Positions 33,423 through 45,388 of a DNA stretch of 64,000 bases are shown here, one piece after another. Position 1 is the stretch's first letter. Each line of letters starts with the position of its first letter. The notes under the pieces were generated by a model. The model made no database searches. It was given only the letters and a program-made list of their open reading frames with translations, and was not told the DNA's origin. Position numbers and translations under genes: made by a program. The stretch comes from Dacryopinax spathularia (Eukaryota > Basidiomycota > Dacrymycetes > Dacrymycetales > Dacrymycetaceae): positions 992,001-1,056,000 of the forward strand of contig JBBPFI010000002.1 in NCBI GenBank assembly GCA_037974965.1, written 5' to 3'.

Positions 33423-35140
33423 ATGTCTGGACTACCCGATGTCGACATCAAGGAGCCGGACGTGCGCCATGAGAAGCACGGCAAAGAAGGCTCGCTGAGC
33501 AGCTACGACGAGGAAGTCGCGATCGACAAGTCCGTCGAGCGAAGGGTGCTGCTCAAGCTCGATCTATGGATCGTCTCGTTCATGACGCTTTTCTATCTGT
33601 TGAGCTTCTTGGTGCGTCTTCGTTGTCCGCTCATCGGTGATGTGTGACTGATGTAGGAGGTAGGATCGGTCGAATATTGGGAATGCGCGTGTGGCGGGGT
33701 TGCAGGCGGATTTGAAGTTGACGGACTACCAGTATCAGCTGGCCATTACGTTCACATACGGTGCGCATCATCCCTTCACCACCATAATGACCCGAGCTGA
33801 ATAACTCAACAGTGCCATACGTCGTCGCCGAGCTCCCGTCCAACCTGCTCCTCAAGATCGTCGGTCCTCAAATCCTCCTCCCGACCATCGTGACTGTCTG
33901 GGGCATAATAACCCTCTGCCAAGGATTCTGCCACACCCTCGGGGCGCTCATCGCCTGCCGCGTCCTCCTGGGATTCTTCGAAGGCGGCCTCCTGCCTGGG
34001 ATCCTCCTCTACACCTCAACATTCTACAAACGCTCCGAGCTGCAATGGCGCGTCGGGCTCATCTTTAGCGCCACCAGCCTTGCCGGTGCATTTGGTGGAC
34101 TCTTAGCAGCGGCGATCCAGCAGATGAATGGCGACAAGGGCATCAGAGGCTGGAGCTGGATATTCATCATCGAAGGAACCGTCACAGCCCTAATCGGGAT
34201 AATCTCAGCGTTCATCCTCCCCCGCTCTCCGGGCTCGATCACCTTCCTGAACGCACAAGAAAAATCCGTCCTCCTCGCTCGGCTCAAAGCGGACAAGCCT
34301 GAGACCCGGGCGGTAGGGTACGAAGAAGAGAAATTCGACTGGTCGCAGGTCAGGCGGGCGCTGTTTAACGCGCCGCAGCTCTGGATTCTGGGGCTGGGGT
34401 TGTTCGGGAATGGGATGACCTTGTTTGGGCTGGCGTATTTCTTGCCGTCTATTGTGGGCGCGTTTGGGTACTCGTCGACGAGGACGCAGTTGATGACGGT
34501 ACCTCCGTATGCGGTTGCTTTTGTTGGTGCGTTTGGCCTTCTTTCTTCTCGCTACAGCTTGAGCTGACGGTGTGGTGTAGTGACGATGACGGTCTCCTTC
34601 TTCTCCGACCGCTATTCAGCGCGTGGACCTGTCATCGTGGGCATGTCCGCCGTCGCCCTCATCGGCTTCGGCCTCTTCTACGGTACGCATCCTCTACTTC
34701 GCCGTCCGGGCCTTAGCTGAGCTAGTATAATAGCCAACAAAAACGTCCACGTCTCCTACCTCGGCGTATTCTTCGCCGTCACCGGCGTCTACTGCACGGC
34801 GCCCTCATTCTGCACTTGGATCCCGAACAACTCTGCACCGCACTACAAACGCGCTTCTCTCCTCGCCCTCTCGCTGATCCTCACGAACGTAGGGGGGATT
34901 GCGTCCACCTGGCTCTTCCCAACCTCCGCAGCGCCGAGGTACAAAGGCGGAATCATCGCCGACCTCGTGTGCGCAGCTGTGCCATTGGTGTGCGGAGCGT
35001 TGAATATGGTTTTCATCTGGAGGGGGACGAGGAGGAAGGCCGAGAGGAGGGAGGAAATCCTTGCGCCTTACGGGGGGGACGAGAGGAGGGCGTGGAGGGA
35101 GTTGGGGGATAATCATCCGGATTTTAAGTGGTTGTTATAA
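33423..35140 (+). CDS. MFS transporter, DAL5/allantoate-permease type (anion:cation symporter)
   Basis: Plasma-membrane symporter of the ACS family, whose fungal members take up allantoate, nicotinate, pantothenate, biotin precursors and similar organic anions; the substrate here is unknown. Five exons (33423-33611, 33664-33760, 33813-34526, 34581-34682, 34734-35140) give 502 residues. Family marks include DRSNIGNARVAGLQADL after TM1, YQYQLAITFTYVPYVVAELP, the TM4-5 segment RVLLGFFEGGLLPGILLYTS, RGWSWIFIIEGTVT, and WIPNNSAPHYKRA in the second half. The C-tail ends LGDNHPDFKWLL, a typical ACS ending. All introns are short with GTGCGT/GTACGC donors. A recently inserted transposon lies just upstream. 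Confidence 0.92.
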
Positions 35141-35356
35141 TCTTTGGGGAATATCTGGAAAATTGGAATTGACATTATATTGGACGTCGTGTGCCGCAAG
35201 TGGTTAAAACAATAATGTGCCATCATAATTGTGGGCGTCAACTGCCTTTTCAGAAGCGCGGAGTCAAACGGACGCCAGGGACTCACCAAGTTGGCCATTC
35301 CATTCACGACCAGACCTCAACCCTTTTGTGCGGTCACCACCGTGTACACTACCAAA

Positions 35357-37517
35357 ATGCTTGGTGGACCTAACCGACTCGGGCTCGGTCTGCGAGCTGC
35401 GCCGCCGAGCTATGCAACCCCAGCTGCGTCGTCCTCTCCGATAGGTGACAAGCTGACCACACTCTTTGTCGGTTCGATCTCAGCCGGTATCGACAATGCC
35501 TTTCTCGAACAACTGTTCGCTGTACGCCCTCTCGTATATGCGCCTATTATAACCCTTGCTGATCTGGTTGCAGTCCTGCGGCACACTACGATCCTTCAAA
35601 CGACTGCTCAATGCCCAAAACAAGCCGCAGGCGTTCGGATTCGCGGAGTACGAAGAGCCCGAGGCGGTGAACCGGGCGCTGCAGACGCTGAACGGGCTGC
35701 AGCTGCCCAATCTGGAAGACCCTAATGGTGAGGCTAAGAAGCTGCTCGTAAAGGCGGACGACAAGACAAAAGCTTATCTGGCTGCGTATGAGGCTCAACG
35801 AACGGATAAGGAGGTCAGTGCCTGTTCGCTTAAGCGCTGGGAAACGTAGGCTGATGAGAGAGGGGTAGGGTGACGAAGAAGCCCTCATTTCAGCTCGAGC
35901 CGCCATTTCGCACCTTCTGTCCACTATCGGGCAGGGAGGCATGTCGTCCAACTCTGCTCAGAACAAGCGAGATATGCCCATCCCGCCCCATCTTCGCGAT
36001 CTGCAGGAAGCCGACCTACCCGAGGAGCAGCGCGGGTTGGTGATGAGCGAGATTGCCATGTTCCGCGAGCGGGCTGCGCAAAAGGAGAACGAGAAGCGGA
36101 GACAGGCGGAAGAAGCTGCGCAAAGTGCGTCTGCCGCTGCCATTGCTATGTCACCTATAGGCCCGCCGACCGGTCCTGGCCGAGGCTGGGGTCGGGGCCA
36201 GCCGACCCAGTTTGGCGGACCGCAGCAAGGATACGGGAATGGACCGCAGGGCTATAATCGGCCTGTTGGGTTTGTGAGGGGGGGAGACCAGGGATGGCAG
36301 CATCGGAGACCGAGCATGAGCGGTACGAGTGATCATGATCCCCATTCTCCTGCTGTCGAAAAGTCGGACTGGGAGTTGGAGCAGGAGCGTTTGGAAGCTC
36401 GACGGCAGCAAGAAGAGAATTCCTTCCGCGACGTACGTGACTCCCTCTATATCTCCCTCGCGCATATTTTGACCCTGCACGTAGCGGGAGCGACGGTATG
36501 AGGCTCGCGAACGTACGCGGATAGCTCAGATTGAGCGGCAGATAGCGCGAGAGAACGCCTTGGAGGCTCAGCGAGAGCGCGACCGGGCAGACATGTCTGT
36601 GCGGTTGGAGATGTGGGATGACGACGAGAGTGATGAGTTGTTCTATGTTGACCGGTGCGCAGAATCACTCTGCTCTATATCCTCAGCTGACCTCAGGATA
36701 GTGCTGCTTGGAGAGTCAAGCGAGCAGCGTTCCTTGCCCGGGAGAAGGCTGCGGATCAACGGAGCCTAGAACTCGAGGAGAGAGAGGCCGAGCATCTCCG
36801 TCTCGAATCCGAGAAGTTCCTCGAGAAGCAGATGGAAGATCTCGCATCTATCATGGAGGAGCAACGGAAGGCCGGTCTGCTCATCGAAGACAATCAGCCG
36901 CTCAAACTGTCCATACATGCTAATGCGCCCAAGGTGGAGGAGAAGAAGGAACACAAGCCAGAACCGAGGAAACTCGTTATGGAGGAAGACGAAGAGGAGG
37001 ATACTGGGAAGAGGAGAGCTGGGCTCGTTAAGCTCGACTTTGACGCTATGAGCCGAGGTGGCAAGCGGGTCGAGAAGCTGGAGACGCTGAAGGGACGGGT
37101 GTTGGCTATGTCTAACGATGATATCCTGAAGTTCAAGCTGAATTGGCTGGCGCTCAACGACGTAAGTTCCTCGGCTTGTTCATGCAATGACGCTCTGACA
37201 TGCTTGCAGGCTACCGTGGACGCCAAGGTAGAACCGTTGGCAAGACGCAAAATCACCGGCTATCTCGGTGAGCTGGACGACGACGAACTGGTTATGTTCG
37301 CGGTCGAACATGTCAAGGATCACAAGGGACCAGCCGAGCTTGTTGAAGGATTGGAGCCTGTAAGTGCTACTGATCTCGCGGCGAGGTTATACTGATCGAA
37401 ATCCAGGTATTGGAGGAAGAGGCCAAGGAGTTCGTTAACGATTTATGGCGGCAGTTGGTGTTCGAGAGTATGGCTTATGCCGACGGGGTGGACACGATGG
37501 ACATGTTCATTGTATGA
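35357..37517 (+). CDS. RBM25: RBM25-like pre-mRNA splicing factor (RRM + PWI)
   Basis: U1 snRNP-associated splicing factor, related to human RBM25 and functionally to yeast Snu71. Seven exons (35357-35521, 35574-35813, 35869-36432, 36485-36654, 36702-37161, 37210-37359, 37407-37517) give 619 residues. The N-terminal RRM starts [20 protein letters not shown] with RNP1-like [15 protein letters not shown] middle region has Arg/Glu-rich helices ([20 protein letters not shown]), with a Gly-rich stretch before it. The C-terminal PWI domain contains [33 protein letters not shown] and [16 protein letters not shown], the hallmark of the family. Nuclear function in 5' splice-site choice is established for relatives. 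Its stop lies 118 bp from that of the convergent YKT6. Confidence 0.93.
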
Positions 37518-37635
37518 GTAGCTATGGGGTCTCGGTACAGAGTGCATGTTCCATTACGCACATTATGATACATCGATGAGAGGCAGCGGCTGCAGAACAC
37601 AGCCAATCGCATCGTAACAAGCGAGAACGGTTGGA

Positions 37636-38401
37636 TTAAGCAATAACGCAGCACGAGTTTTGCTGAAATCATGTGAGAGAAGCACTTTTCCATCCTGCAG
37701 AGTGGAGAACGCACCTTCTTCGCCGTCTTGTAGAACATCTTGCTCTGCATGCTCAGGTTGTTGGATCGCTCAACAAGGTTATCAAGCTTCTCCCCTCGTT
37801 GTAACACGGATTCTATCGTCTTGTGCTGCAAGTATGTCAGCTTCTGCCTTATCATACTTCATGCGTGCCAATCTCACAAGAATGATCTTCGTCTCGTCCA
37901 GCTCGGCCTGTACCTTCATAATCGAATCGGCTTGCCGTGGATCTTGATACTTCTCGACGTAAGTCTTCACAGTCGGGAAGTTGATACTGGCCGGATTGGC
38001 GAACGACGCCCGTGGTACTTGAGTTGCGAAGTCATCCAGCACTTTCTGTAGCAGGGAGAACGCCGGTCTTGCCGGGTACTCCAGATCGGTTATGATTAGC
38101 GCTACATACGCACTCAATCAGCCCTAGGTCCCACGAGATGCGGATGCGTGGAGGTGAGCATACCAGCAAGATTGTCCGCCCCTCCTCGGTTGTAAACGTT
38201 GAACTTGTAGCTCTGCTCCTCGATGGACTGTCTCTGTCCCGGTTGGGTACGCTTCACGACCGTCTTGGAGAAGAAGTTGAGGAACTCTTGTACGGAACCG
38301 CGTTGATAGAAGGAGTAGGAGGACAGGTCGGCGTAGGCTGCCAGTTGGGTCGCGCTGCCGCCTGGTGGGACGGTAAAGACTGCCAGAGAGTAGATCTTCA
38401 T
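37636..38401 (-). CDS. YKT6: R-SNARE Ykt6 (prenylated longin SNARE)
   Basis: SNARE of ER-Golgi, endosomal and vacuolar fusion and autophagy. Four exons (38401-38164, 38101-37878, 37825-37715, 37662-37636) give 199 residues, the usual length. The longin domain begins [15 protein letters not shown] and includes [20 protein letters not shown] and [11 protein letters not shown]. The SNARE motif has the central arginine in [19 protein letters not shown]. The last exon is only 27 nt and codes QNSCCVIA: the double cysteine is the palmitoylation/prenylation pair, with CVIA as the CaaX box, ending in Ala (farnesyl-type). The final exon is easily missed because reading through the intron gives a longer frame. 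Confidence 0.95.
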
Positions 38402-38772
38402 CGTGCGAGCTCGTTATCTAGTTCAGCGAAGAAAGACAGAGGCCGTAAGGAATAAGTATCGTAAACAAGATGAAGGAGGTGGGTGTTGGCGTGAAGCAAT
38501 GTGTTGTAGGGAGTGGCGACGCGTGGTGTACGGCTGACCCCTGACGTACGCAGTCCGCCCACGATGGCCGGAAGTGCGACATCAGCCCCGCAAGTCTGAT
38601 AACAGCCTTATTGTCATATATAGCTATCGATTCCAGCGGCTTCTACAATGCTGCTCTCATTGTTCCGTAGACGCTTTGCTACCATTGATGACGGCAAACG
38701 TCCCATTCCGTCCTATTCTAGCTACCAACCAATTGAACTTGTCACGTTTGTCAGAGAAGGCGAGAATCAGAA

Positions 38773-39287
38773 GGAGAAGCTGGAGGTAATTGCCAAAATA
38801 CCCCGTTTCGGACGCGGAATTGCTACAATACCCCGTCCGGGCGCAGTTTGCCAGAGTACCCCACCCTTTTGGGGTCCTGGCTCTAAGCGCGACGCGGAAG
38901 TTGAACCCTGAGAGGCAAGTGTACAAAAAATATGCGATTTAGCATTACTTTCAAGTAGTAATATAGAGCTGTTCTTCCCGAAATTGGGGACAAGAGAGTC
39001 AGAACAAGAGAGTCAGAACGAGCACTTAAAAATGCCACAATTGTCTTGAGAGGACATTAAAGCTACCTGTATCTAGTAGGGAATTTCACCTGGTAAAAAG
39101 CGTAACAAAATTCATTTTACTCCATGTTTCCCCCTTGTAATTTGCCCAATTATAATAGTTACTTCTTCGCTGAGAGCTTTTGCAGGACCCCGAGTGTAGG
39201 GTATTCTGGCAAATTGCGCCCGTGCAGGGTATTGTAGCAACTCCGGACCCGAGACGGGGTATTCTGGCAATTACCTCGGAGAAGCTG
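38773..39287. mobile_element. MITE, 495 bp, with inverted repeats and 10-bp target duplication
   Basis: The element proper is 38783-39277. The left end GAGGTAATTGCC... and the inverted right end agree over roughly 90 bp with scattered differences, both including AATACCCCG-type repeats separated by about 30 bp. Flanks carry a perfect 10-bp direct repeat GGAGAAGCTG (38773-38782 and 39278-39287). An 8-11 bp duplication is typical of Mutator-like elements, so a MULE-derived MITE is the best guess. The interior is AT-rich and non-coding. Diverged ends make it older than the 32-kb element. It interrupts a frame starting at 38648, which may be part of a decayed gene. Confidence 0.8.
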
Positions 39288-39865
39288 AGAACATCCAGAT
39301 AACGTGAAGTTTTGTCCGACGCGTCGGACGTGTCCGGCCGGACGTGTCCTAGATAGCATCCGTATAGCCGGTCAAACCGGCAACACCCGTTTAGGGAGCA
39401 CTCCTATATATAGATAGGGTCCTTAAGCATTATTGTCATTAATTAATGATGAAATAATCTCCTCCTATGCACTATTGCTCAACTATTGCTCTGCGTGGTG
39501 GATTCCTCGTCCTCTCATTGCTACGACTGGCTCGAAGGCGTGTGTAGATGACTCGTCGCGTCAGGAAGACAACGCTTGAGTTGGTGAAGTCATGGCGTGT
39601 ACCTTAGACGCCGCCTACGAATCCCCCACAAACAAGTGTTTGCTTGTGTGGGATACCAAGGTGAGCATTAATAACATCAATACTCCAGACGGCGTTGTCT
39701 AATACCTGATACTGACTCTCCAGCCCAGAACAATCGACTTCGACAGACGCCCGAGGTCGCCGCGTGACCAGGATAGGGGTCAGCACAGGAAATCCGTCGA
39801 GCTCGTTCTTGCCACTTTCCACTTTGACGCGACGTCCTCCTCTTTCCTCTTACCACCACCACGCA
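39288..39865. other. Spacer upstream of gene A with a core of the dispersed repeat
   Basis: Contains an AT-rich tract with TATATATAGATAGG near 39,404 and one forward copy of the dispersed core CGAATCCCCCACAAAC (about 39,612-39,635). No other coding sequence is evident. The A/T tract could be a promoter feature for gene A but is about 460 bp upstream. Confidence 0.5.
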
Positions 39866-41057
39866 ATGGACCGCTTTCCTCGACTTATTCCTCGTCCCTC
39901 CCCTTCTAACAACAATACTACAAGGTCGACCGATGATCCTCTAATGACAACGCCTGTGCCAGTTCTCCCGACGGCGAACGATGGATTGACGAACGCTCGT
40001 CCCGCCTGGTGGCCGCTCAAGCTCAACATCGGCAAACGCCAGCATGCCATCCCGCCTGCGATCGAGCTCGGTACTCTCGGTGCTTCTGCCCGCTCAGTTG
40101 TCCCTCCTAACGACTCGTCTGCCGCCGAAAACGAGCCACTTCCGACTCCTCCCGTTTTCGTCAAACCTTGGCACCTCGACTTCAAGAAGTGGATGGACGA
40201 CCAGCTCGAGTATTGGGCGTCTGCGGGCATCCCTACGACAACCCTCCTCGCCAACGAGCTCGGTGCCGAAGCTGGCGGACCTCTTATCAGGGCAGAGCAG
40301 CAGGAGGATGGGGCGGACGAGAGGGTCGAGAGGGGGCAGAGGGTCGTCTCGAGGGCGAACGGCCTCTCTGGCGAGAGTACGTCTGACGGCGGACATGGAG
40401 AGGGCAGCGGGCATTCTCGTGAGCTGGAAGAGGGCCTACAGGTACGCCCAAAGACCGCCACGCCTTTGTGGGGGATTCGTAGGCGGCGTGGTGTCGTTGG
40501 TTCACCTGTACTGACGCATGGTACAGGATCCTGCGGAGGAAGCTCCTTCCGATCGGTACTACGACCAGACGAGGTCTCAACGCGAGGCCATGCTAGCTGC
40601 GGAGCGCCGTGCGGGTGGAGACGCCGGTATCTGGTTCGTCCAGAGCGGCTTCGCCTTGTTCGGGGCGATTTCTGCATCTGGCTGGGACATGTTCGCGAAG
40701 CTGCGCCTCCGGAGCGCTCGCATCACTCCCTGCTTGTACCAATCGGCAGTGGAGCCCTCCAGACACTCTCTGCGTGCGAGTGACGTCGGCTGGGGTATCC
40801 TGGGCTTCATCCTCTTCCTCTTTGAAGCCCCCTTTGTCGTCGTATGGTGCATTCTCTGCTTCATCTTCAAGTGGGTCGGTAAGCACTTCCGTTTCTGCGC
40901 GATTTGCGCCAGTAAGCTCGTTCTTTTCACTGCTGGAACGTCTCGCTAACTATCTACTACAGTCACCTACTTCGTACTCCTATTCGGCTTTGGCGTCGAC
41001 CCGGTCAAGCTGGCAATCGGAGTACTTAAGGCGGCGCCTGGGTTCTTCAAGGCTTAA
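39866..41057 (+). CDS. Gene A: unknown protein with C-terminal membrane segments
   Basis: I do not recognise this family. Three exons (39866-40441, 40527-40878, 40963-41057) give 340 residues. The first 190 are polar and Pro/Ser/Glu-rich, with a PAWWPLKLNIGKRQHA block and a WHLDFKKWMDDQLEYWASAG block that look structured. The C-terminal third has hydrophobic segments (GFALFGAISASGW, GWGILGFILFLFEAPFVVVW, TYFVLLFGFGV) and ends GVLKAAPGFFKA, so a membrane-anchored protein is likely. Intron 1 (40442-40526) carries one core of the dispersed repeat in reverse orientation. Two degraded copies of parts of this gene lie at about 48,660-48,976 and 49,270-49,320, so the gene has been duplicated and broken locally. 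Confidence 0.7.
40465..40487 (-). repeat. Single dispersed-repeat core within intron 1 of gene A
   Basis: Reverse-orientation core TTTGTGGGGGATTCGTAGGC lies fully inside the 85-nt intron. The related broken copy near 48.85 kb has core, one full unit and core at the same place, so the single core here may be what recombination left behind. Confidence 0.75.
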
Positions 41058-41248
41058 GTATAGTCAAAGTAGCTACGCTTTTTCTCCTCGTCCCTGTCTT
41101 TTTCATCACGCTCTCGATTCCCATACGATCCGCACTGCGATATCCTGACTCTAGCATCGTTGTTACTTGCTATCGTGGAATGAACATCGTGGCCCCCTTC
41201 TAATGACGCCCGCTCCCTTCGGCGCTTATTGCAAACCTCCATATTTCA

Positions 41249-42110
41249 GGATTCCCCACAAACATCAACAATCGCCTTTACGATAGACAGCATCTTATCT
41301 CCCCATCCCAGCCCGACACTGCCTCGAACACGCACGCATCCGGTCGCCTACGAATCCCACAAACATCAACAACGGCATTCGGGCTGGACAGGATGCTGTC
41401 ATCTTGTCCGAGCCTGAGACTGCTCCGACTGGCACGCATCCCATCGCCTACGAATCCCCCACCAACATCAATAACGGCCTTCCGGCTGGACAGGAAGCTG
41501 TCCTGTCCTCCTGGCCTCAGAGTGATCCGGCCGGCATGCATCTCCTCCCCTACGAATCCAGCACAAAACATCAAGAATGGCTTTCGAGCTGGACAAGATG
41601 CTGTTATCTCCTCACAGCCTGGGACCGCTAAGACCAGCACGCATCCTGTCGCCTACTAGACTTCGAGCTTGATAGGCTAGTCTCTCCTCGTGCCGCCTTG
41701 AGATCTCCCAGAGTGGCACTCTTCTCTTCGCCGTCAAATCCCCACGACAATCATCATTGACGTGCAAGGGGTACCAGACAGTCTTCTCTCCTCTCGGGCT
41801 CAAGCAGGTCAGACCTGCACTCCCCTCGTCGCCTAGGCATCCCACCCATACATCAACAGCGACTTTCGGGCTGGACAGTGTGCTGACCTCGCCTACCTGC
41901 TTGCGACTGCTCAGATCGACACGCATCCCGTCCCCTAGCAACGTTTGAGTTGGACATGCTACTCTCTCTCGTCGCAGCCTGAGACTACTGCTCAGACTGG
42001 CACGCATCCCGTCGCCCACGAATCCCACACAAACATCAACAACGCCGTTCGAGCTGGATAGGCCGCTGTCTCGCCTCCCAGTCTGAGACTATTCCTTCGC
42101 CTGGCGTTGT
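41249..42110 (+). repeat. Degenerate tandem array of the 102-bp dispersed repeat
   Basis: At least four diverged units start near 41,249, 41,346, 41,446 and 41,549, with two further degraded units near 41,828 and 42,012. Each begins with a core related to CGAATCCCCCACAAACATCA, followed by a CGGGCTGGACAGGATGCTGT-like segment. Divergence between units is much greater than in the array at 45.6-46.2 kb, so this is an older array. Confidence 0.85.
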
Positions 42111-42176
42111 GTACTAGAGCCCAATACAGATAATCATTATTACGAATACCCATCTAGGAATGCAGCACGGAACAAA

Positions 42177-44962
42177 CTAAGCAGTCTCATCAACCTCGTC
42201 ATTCTCATCATTAGCCTCATTATCAGCCTCAGCCCGCTCGATAGCAGCATTGTTTTTGAAGTACTTGCTTCTGGAAAGTCGACTACTACCGCGTGCGTCG
42301 ATCAACCCTTCGTAAACTGGATCGCTCCAGACTTCCGCTGGCCTGTCGCTGATGAAGTCGTCTTCTCCTTGAAAGAAATGTTGACGCATGTGTTCTTCGA
42401 GGTCGTCGAGGTCCCCCTCGCAGGCGGGACCTTGTTCGTCATAGTACTTAAAGGAAACTGGAATGCAACCCTTATGTTAGCGAGTGCACTACCGGTGTTC
42501 TTGACAAACTCACTGTTTCCGTAGACGCCATTGTTCCACATGCAGATACCGTTATGACGCCGGCAATGAGCACAACATTGTCTTTCCCATCGGAAGCACC
42601 AGCGATCTACGCCGGTTCGTTTCCTTTTCCAGACTCGGCATCCATGGCATGCCTCACGTTCATCAGCAATCTATCCAGAGTTAGAAAGGATCGTTGATGT
42701 AGAAGGGCGAGAAGACTCACAAAGACATTTCCCTCTGGAAGGCCCGTGATCTTGACGGTACCATGTAGTTTGATATCCTCCGGCGTCGGCCACAATGGAT
42801 ACTTCCAGGTTGGAACAGACCAGTACTGCGCCTTCAGAAGCAGATTTCGAGGGAATGGTTCGATCTTCTTTGACTTGGAAGAGCGCATGCGTTTGGGCTG
42901 GCGAGTATTGTCAAGCTCGTCGTGAACCAAAGAAAGGTTAAGTTCTCGGCGGCGAGCTACGGTATATTGTCCGTAGCGGTATTCCCATTCCTCGTCTCCC
43001 AAAGGAAATCTGCACGAGCCGAGAAGATGGGCACGAGTCAGCGGAACGGCAGGACGTTGAAGGTATCTGCCGTTCGGCAGGCGAAGATGTATGCGCTCCA
43101 TAATCGCCCGAGGTACTTTCCCGGGCTGGAAGGGATATCTCCACTTGTCGTAGAGGACTAACCACTCGAAAACGTTCGTGAAAATGTCCACTAAAATCAG
43201 AGCTTGCTCTACGGTGAAGGGACAATCAGTTTCTTGATGAACTCCCAAGGTTCCCTGTTAAGTTCAGTTCGTAGATGGAGGCAGCCTTGCAAGGATAACT
43301 CACTAGGGCTAAGGTGACTTGAGCAAACCATTTGGTGACCCTATCTTCTTTCAAGCTGTCCTTGAGCGGGGGCTTGGGCTTGTCTCTGTTGACAAACGCG
43401 AGCATACCCTCGATGAAGAAGCTCGAGTAATAGTCAAAGTTGAATGCCTGAATGGGTCTGTAGCCTTGGATGCGCTCGTACAGAGACTCCCAGTCAATGA
43501 GGCCCTGGAAACGCTCCTTGTTCGGGAATGGGTCGGGGAAGTTCTCGTACAGATGCCATGCCACCAGATAGACGACTTCTTCTTCGATGAGGCAGTCGCT
43601 TTCTTCCATGATGCTGCGGTCGTCTGGTTTTGGCATGGTATCCTGAGCTCGCAACCAGAGCGCTTCTTCCTGAAGACCGAGATCAATAGACGGACAGTGG
43701 GACATAGAAGGAATGAGGGATCCAGAAGGAAAGTGGGATGTAGATAGAAGGGGCTTACGATGCGTTCCGCTCTTTTTTCTAACATACTTTGGGCTACAGC
43801 GCGAGTAATCATAGAGTAGTCGCCGAACCAGGGAAGAGACAGAGCTCGTAGCCTGGCGATATGGTCTACTATCTCTTGTGGAGTCTGGCATGCCGCCAAG
43901 CGTTCGGCCCAATCCGGTTGCCCGACCTTTAAGACCTGCTTCACCTCGGCACGAAGAAAATTCTCTCGCGGCGAGTTAATTCGCTTGAAGCGATGTCCTG
44001 TCGGCCGTAGCGGGGGCCAATCTTGCTCTCTCATACGAAATCCTTCGGATTTCTTGAACAACGTTTCTTCGAGGTGCGTGAGATATCGATGGGTTATACG
44101 GGGTCTCGTACGATTCCATTCATCCCACCGGGACTAGTACTTGCTAAGCTTGGCAGGGACTGTACCTGGTGGGAAATCATACCTGAAATACAACCCCTGC
44201 CGCCCACCAGGCCTCGAAGTGTTCTTGTTCTTCCTGAGTCAGCCGTCGTGTGAAGGGACTAGGCGCTTCCACTAGTAATGCTTGAGCAAGAAGTATGAGA
44301 TTGTAGACCAGTTTCTCGTCATTGTGCTCAGCCAGTGTCTGGGGAAGCTCTAGATCCCCACCACTGGCCCATGCTTGCCAGGGAATACTGTCCCGCTCCT
44401 TCCTAGGTGCACCCCAGACGAGATCTGGGTGATCGGGCTCGTCAGTGCTTTCATCAGGGGATTCGTGCGCATCAGCCTCGTCGTCGAGGGAAATTGGCTT
44501 CGAAAGACGCATAGGAGGAAGAGCAGGCTGGTAGTCAGAAGTTCCTGTGGCCTTCGCAAAGCTCATGTATGCGCGGCGTCGCGTCTCTAACTCTTCCTTA
44601 CGTTGCTGCTCGCGTTTTTCCTGTTCAGTCATAGCCCGTCTTTCCTCATCTCGTCGTCGCTTTTGGCCAAGTAGCCTCACTGTTTCATCTGCCTCAGCTG
44701 CGGTGATCTGCTGTCTCAAGGCGATCGAGTCGGGCGAGGTTTCAGGCCGCAGATGAGCTTCAAGAATACGACGCCGTTCTCTCTTCGTGAACAAATTGGC
44801 CCATACATGCGGTATGCGTGGGAGTGTATCTTCCGCCGAAGCGGGTGACAAAGTTGCAGCTTCATCGGGAGAAGGCTCTAGATGCTCTTGGGTTGATTCG
44901 TCGGGCGTGCGCATTTCCTGGTTAGGGGGATACTTGATGGAATCCCACGGGACCGGTGGCAT
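42177..44962 (-). CDS. Gene B: large unknown protein with C-terminal Cys-rich module
   Basis: Not recognised. Six exons (44962-44183, 44133-43759, 43669-43304, 43254-42721, 42670-42514, 42457-42177) join in frame to 830 residues. The N-terminal 200 residues are charged, with a long Arg/Glu/Lys helix (REQQ, RRDEERRAMTEQEKREQQ). The middle has helical segments such as RITHRYLTHLEETLFKKSEG, DCLIEEEVVYLVAWHLYENF and YYSSFFIEGMLAFVNRDKP. Exon 5 encodes ACHGCRVWKRKRTGVDRWCF and ERQCCAHCRRHNGICMW, a likely zinc-binding cluster with pattern C-x2-C-x13-C-x6-CC-x2-C-x6-C. The C-terminus is acidic (ADNEANDENDEVDETA). Intron 2 is built largely from the 18-bp minisatellite unit. Whether this is a host gene or a relic of an unknown mobile element cannot be decided here. 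Confidence 0.7.
43670..43758 (-). repeat. 18-bp minisatellite units forming most of gene B intron 2
   Basis: On the coding strand the intron contains about four diverged units of the type TACATCCCACTTTCCTTC, directly after a GTAAGC donor and before the TTCAG acceptor. The same unit makes the intergenic arrays at 49.4 and 49.9 kb. Confidence 0.7.
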
Positions 44963-45388
44963 AGTGAACAGGACAAGTCTTGGATGATGGTATGAATGGA
45001 TCTAGAAGTCACTTGGCATGCAGAAGTGATGTAGGATGTAGAAGAAAACTACAATGGAGAGAGGGAGGATGGATGGATGGATGGACTAGGAAGGTGGTAG
45101 GTATGAGAAGAGAGAGAGAGGCGTATAGGTGACGCGACTGATATTGGTCACGTGAAAGAGGACCAAGATTGATTTTGAGCTAGCACAGCTTTGCGGATTC
45201 AAAGCCCCCTGTCATGCTCCACTCACCCCTTCTTCTCCTCTTTGCCATCAACGACCACCCATACCTGCACTACCCGTATCGTATAACAGCCTTCAAGAGA
45301 TTTCGCATAGTGCGTACCATTTGCACTTGCATGGTTTGCACCAGTGCTAACCAAGTGCATTGTTGATTCTGTAGTGTCTCATCTTATC
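44963..45388. other. Spacer between divergent genes B and D
   Basis: Holds the gene B promoter, purine-rich sequence with a short GGAT tetranucleotide tract near 45,070-45,084, and a run of TGCACTTGCATGGTTTGCAC-like direct repeats near 45,310-45,360. No coding sequence is visible. Confidence 0.5.

Noticed and set aside
37475-37825. Ykt6 read through its last intron to a longer C-terminus
   Set aside because: It would lose the CaaX box. Splicing to 37662 gives QNSCCVIA and the usual length.
38648-38911. Small gene starting MLLSLFRRRFATIDDGK
   Set aside because: The frame runs into the MITE and shows no clear continuation after it. It may be a decayed gene, but evidence is too thin for a CDS call.
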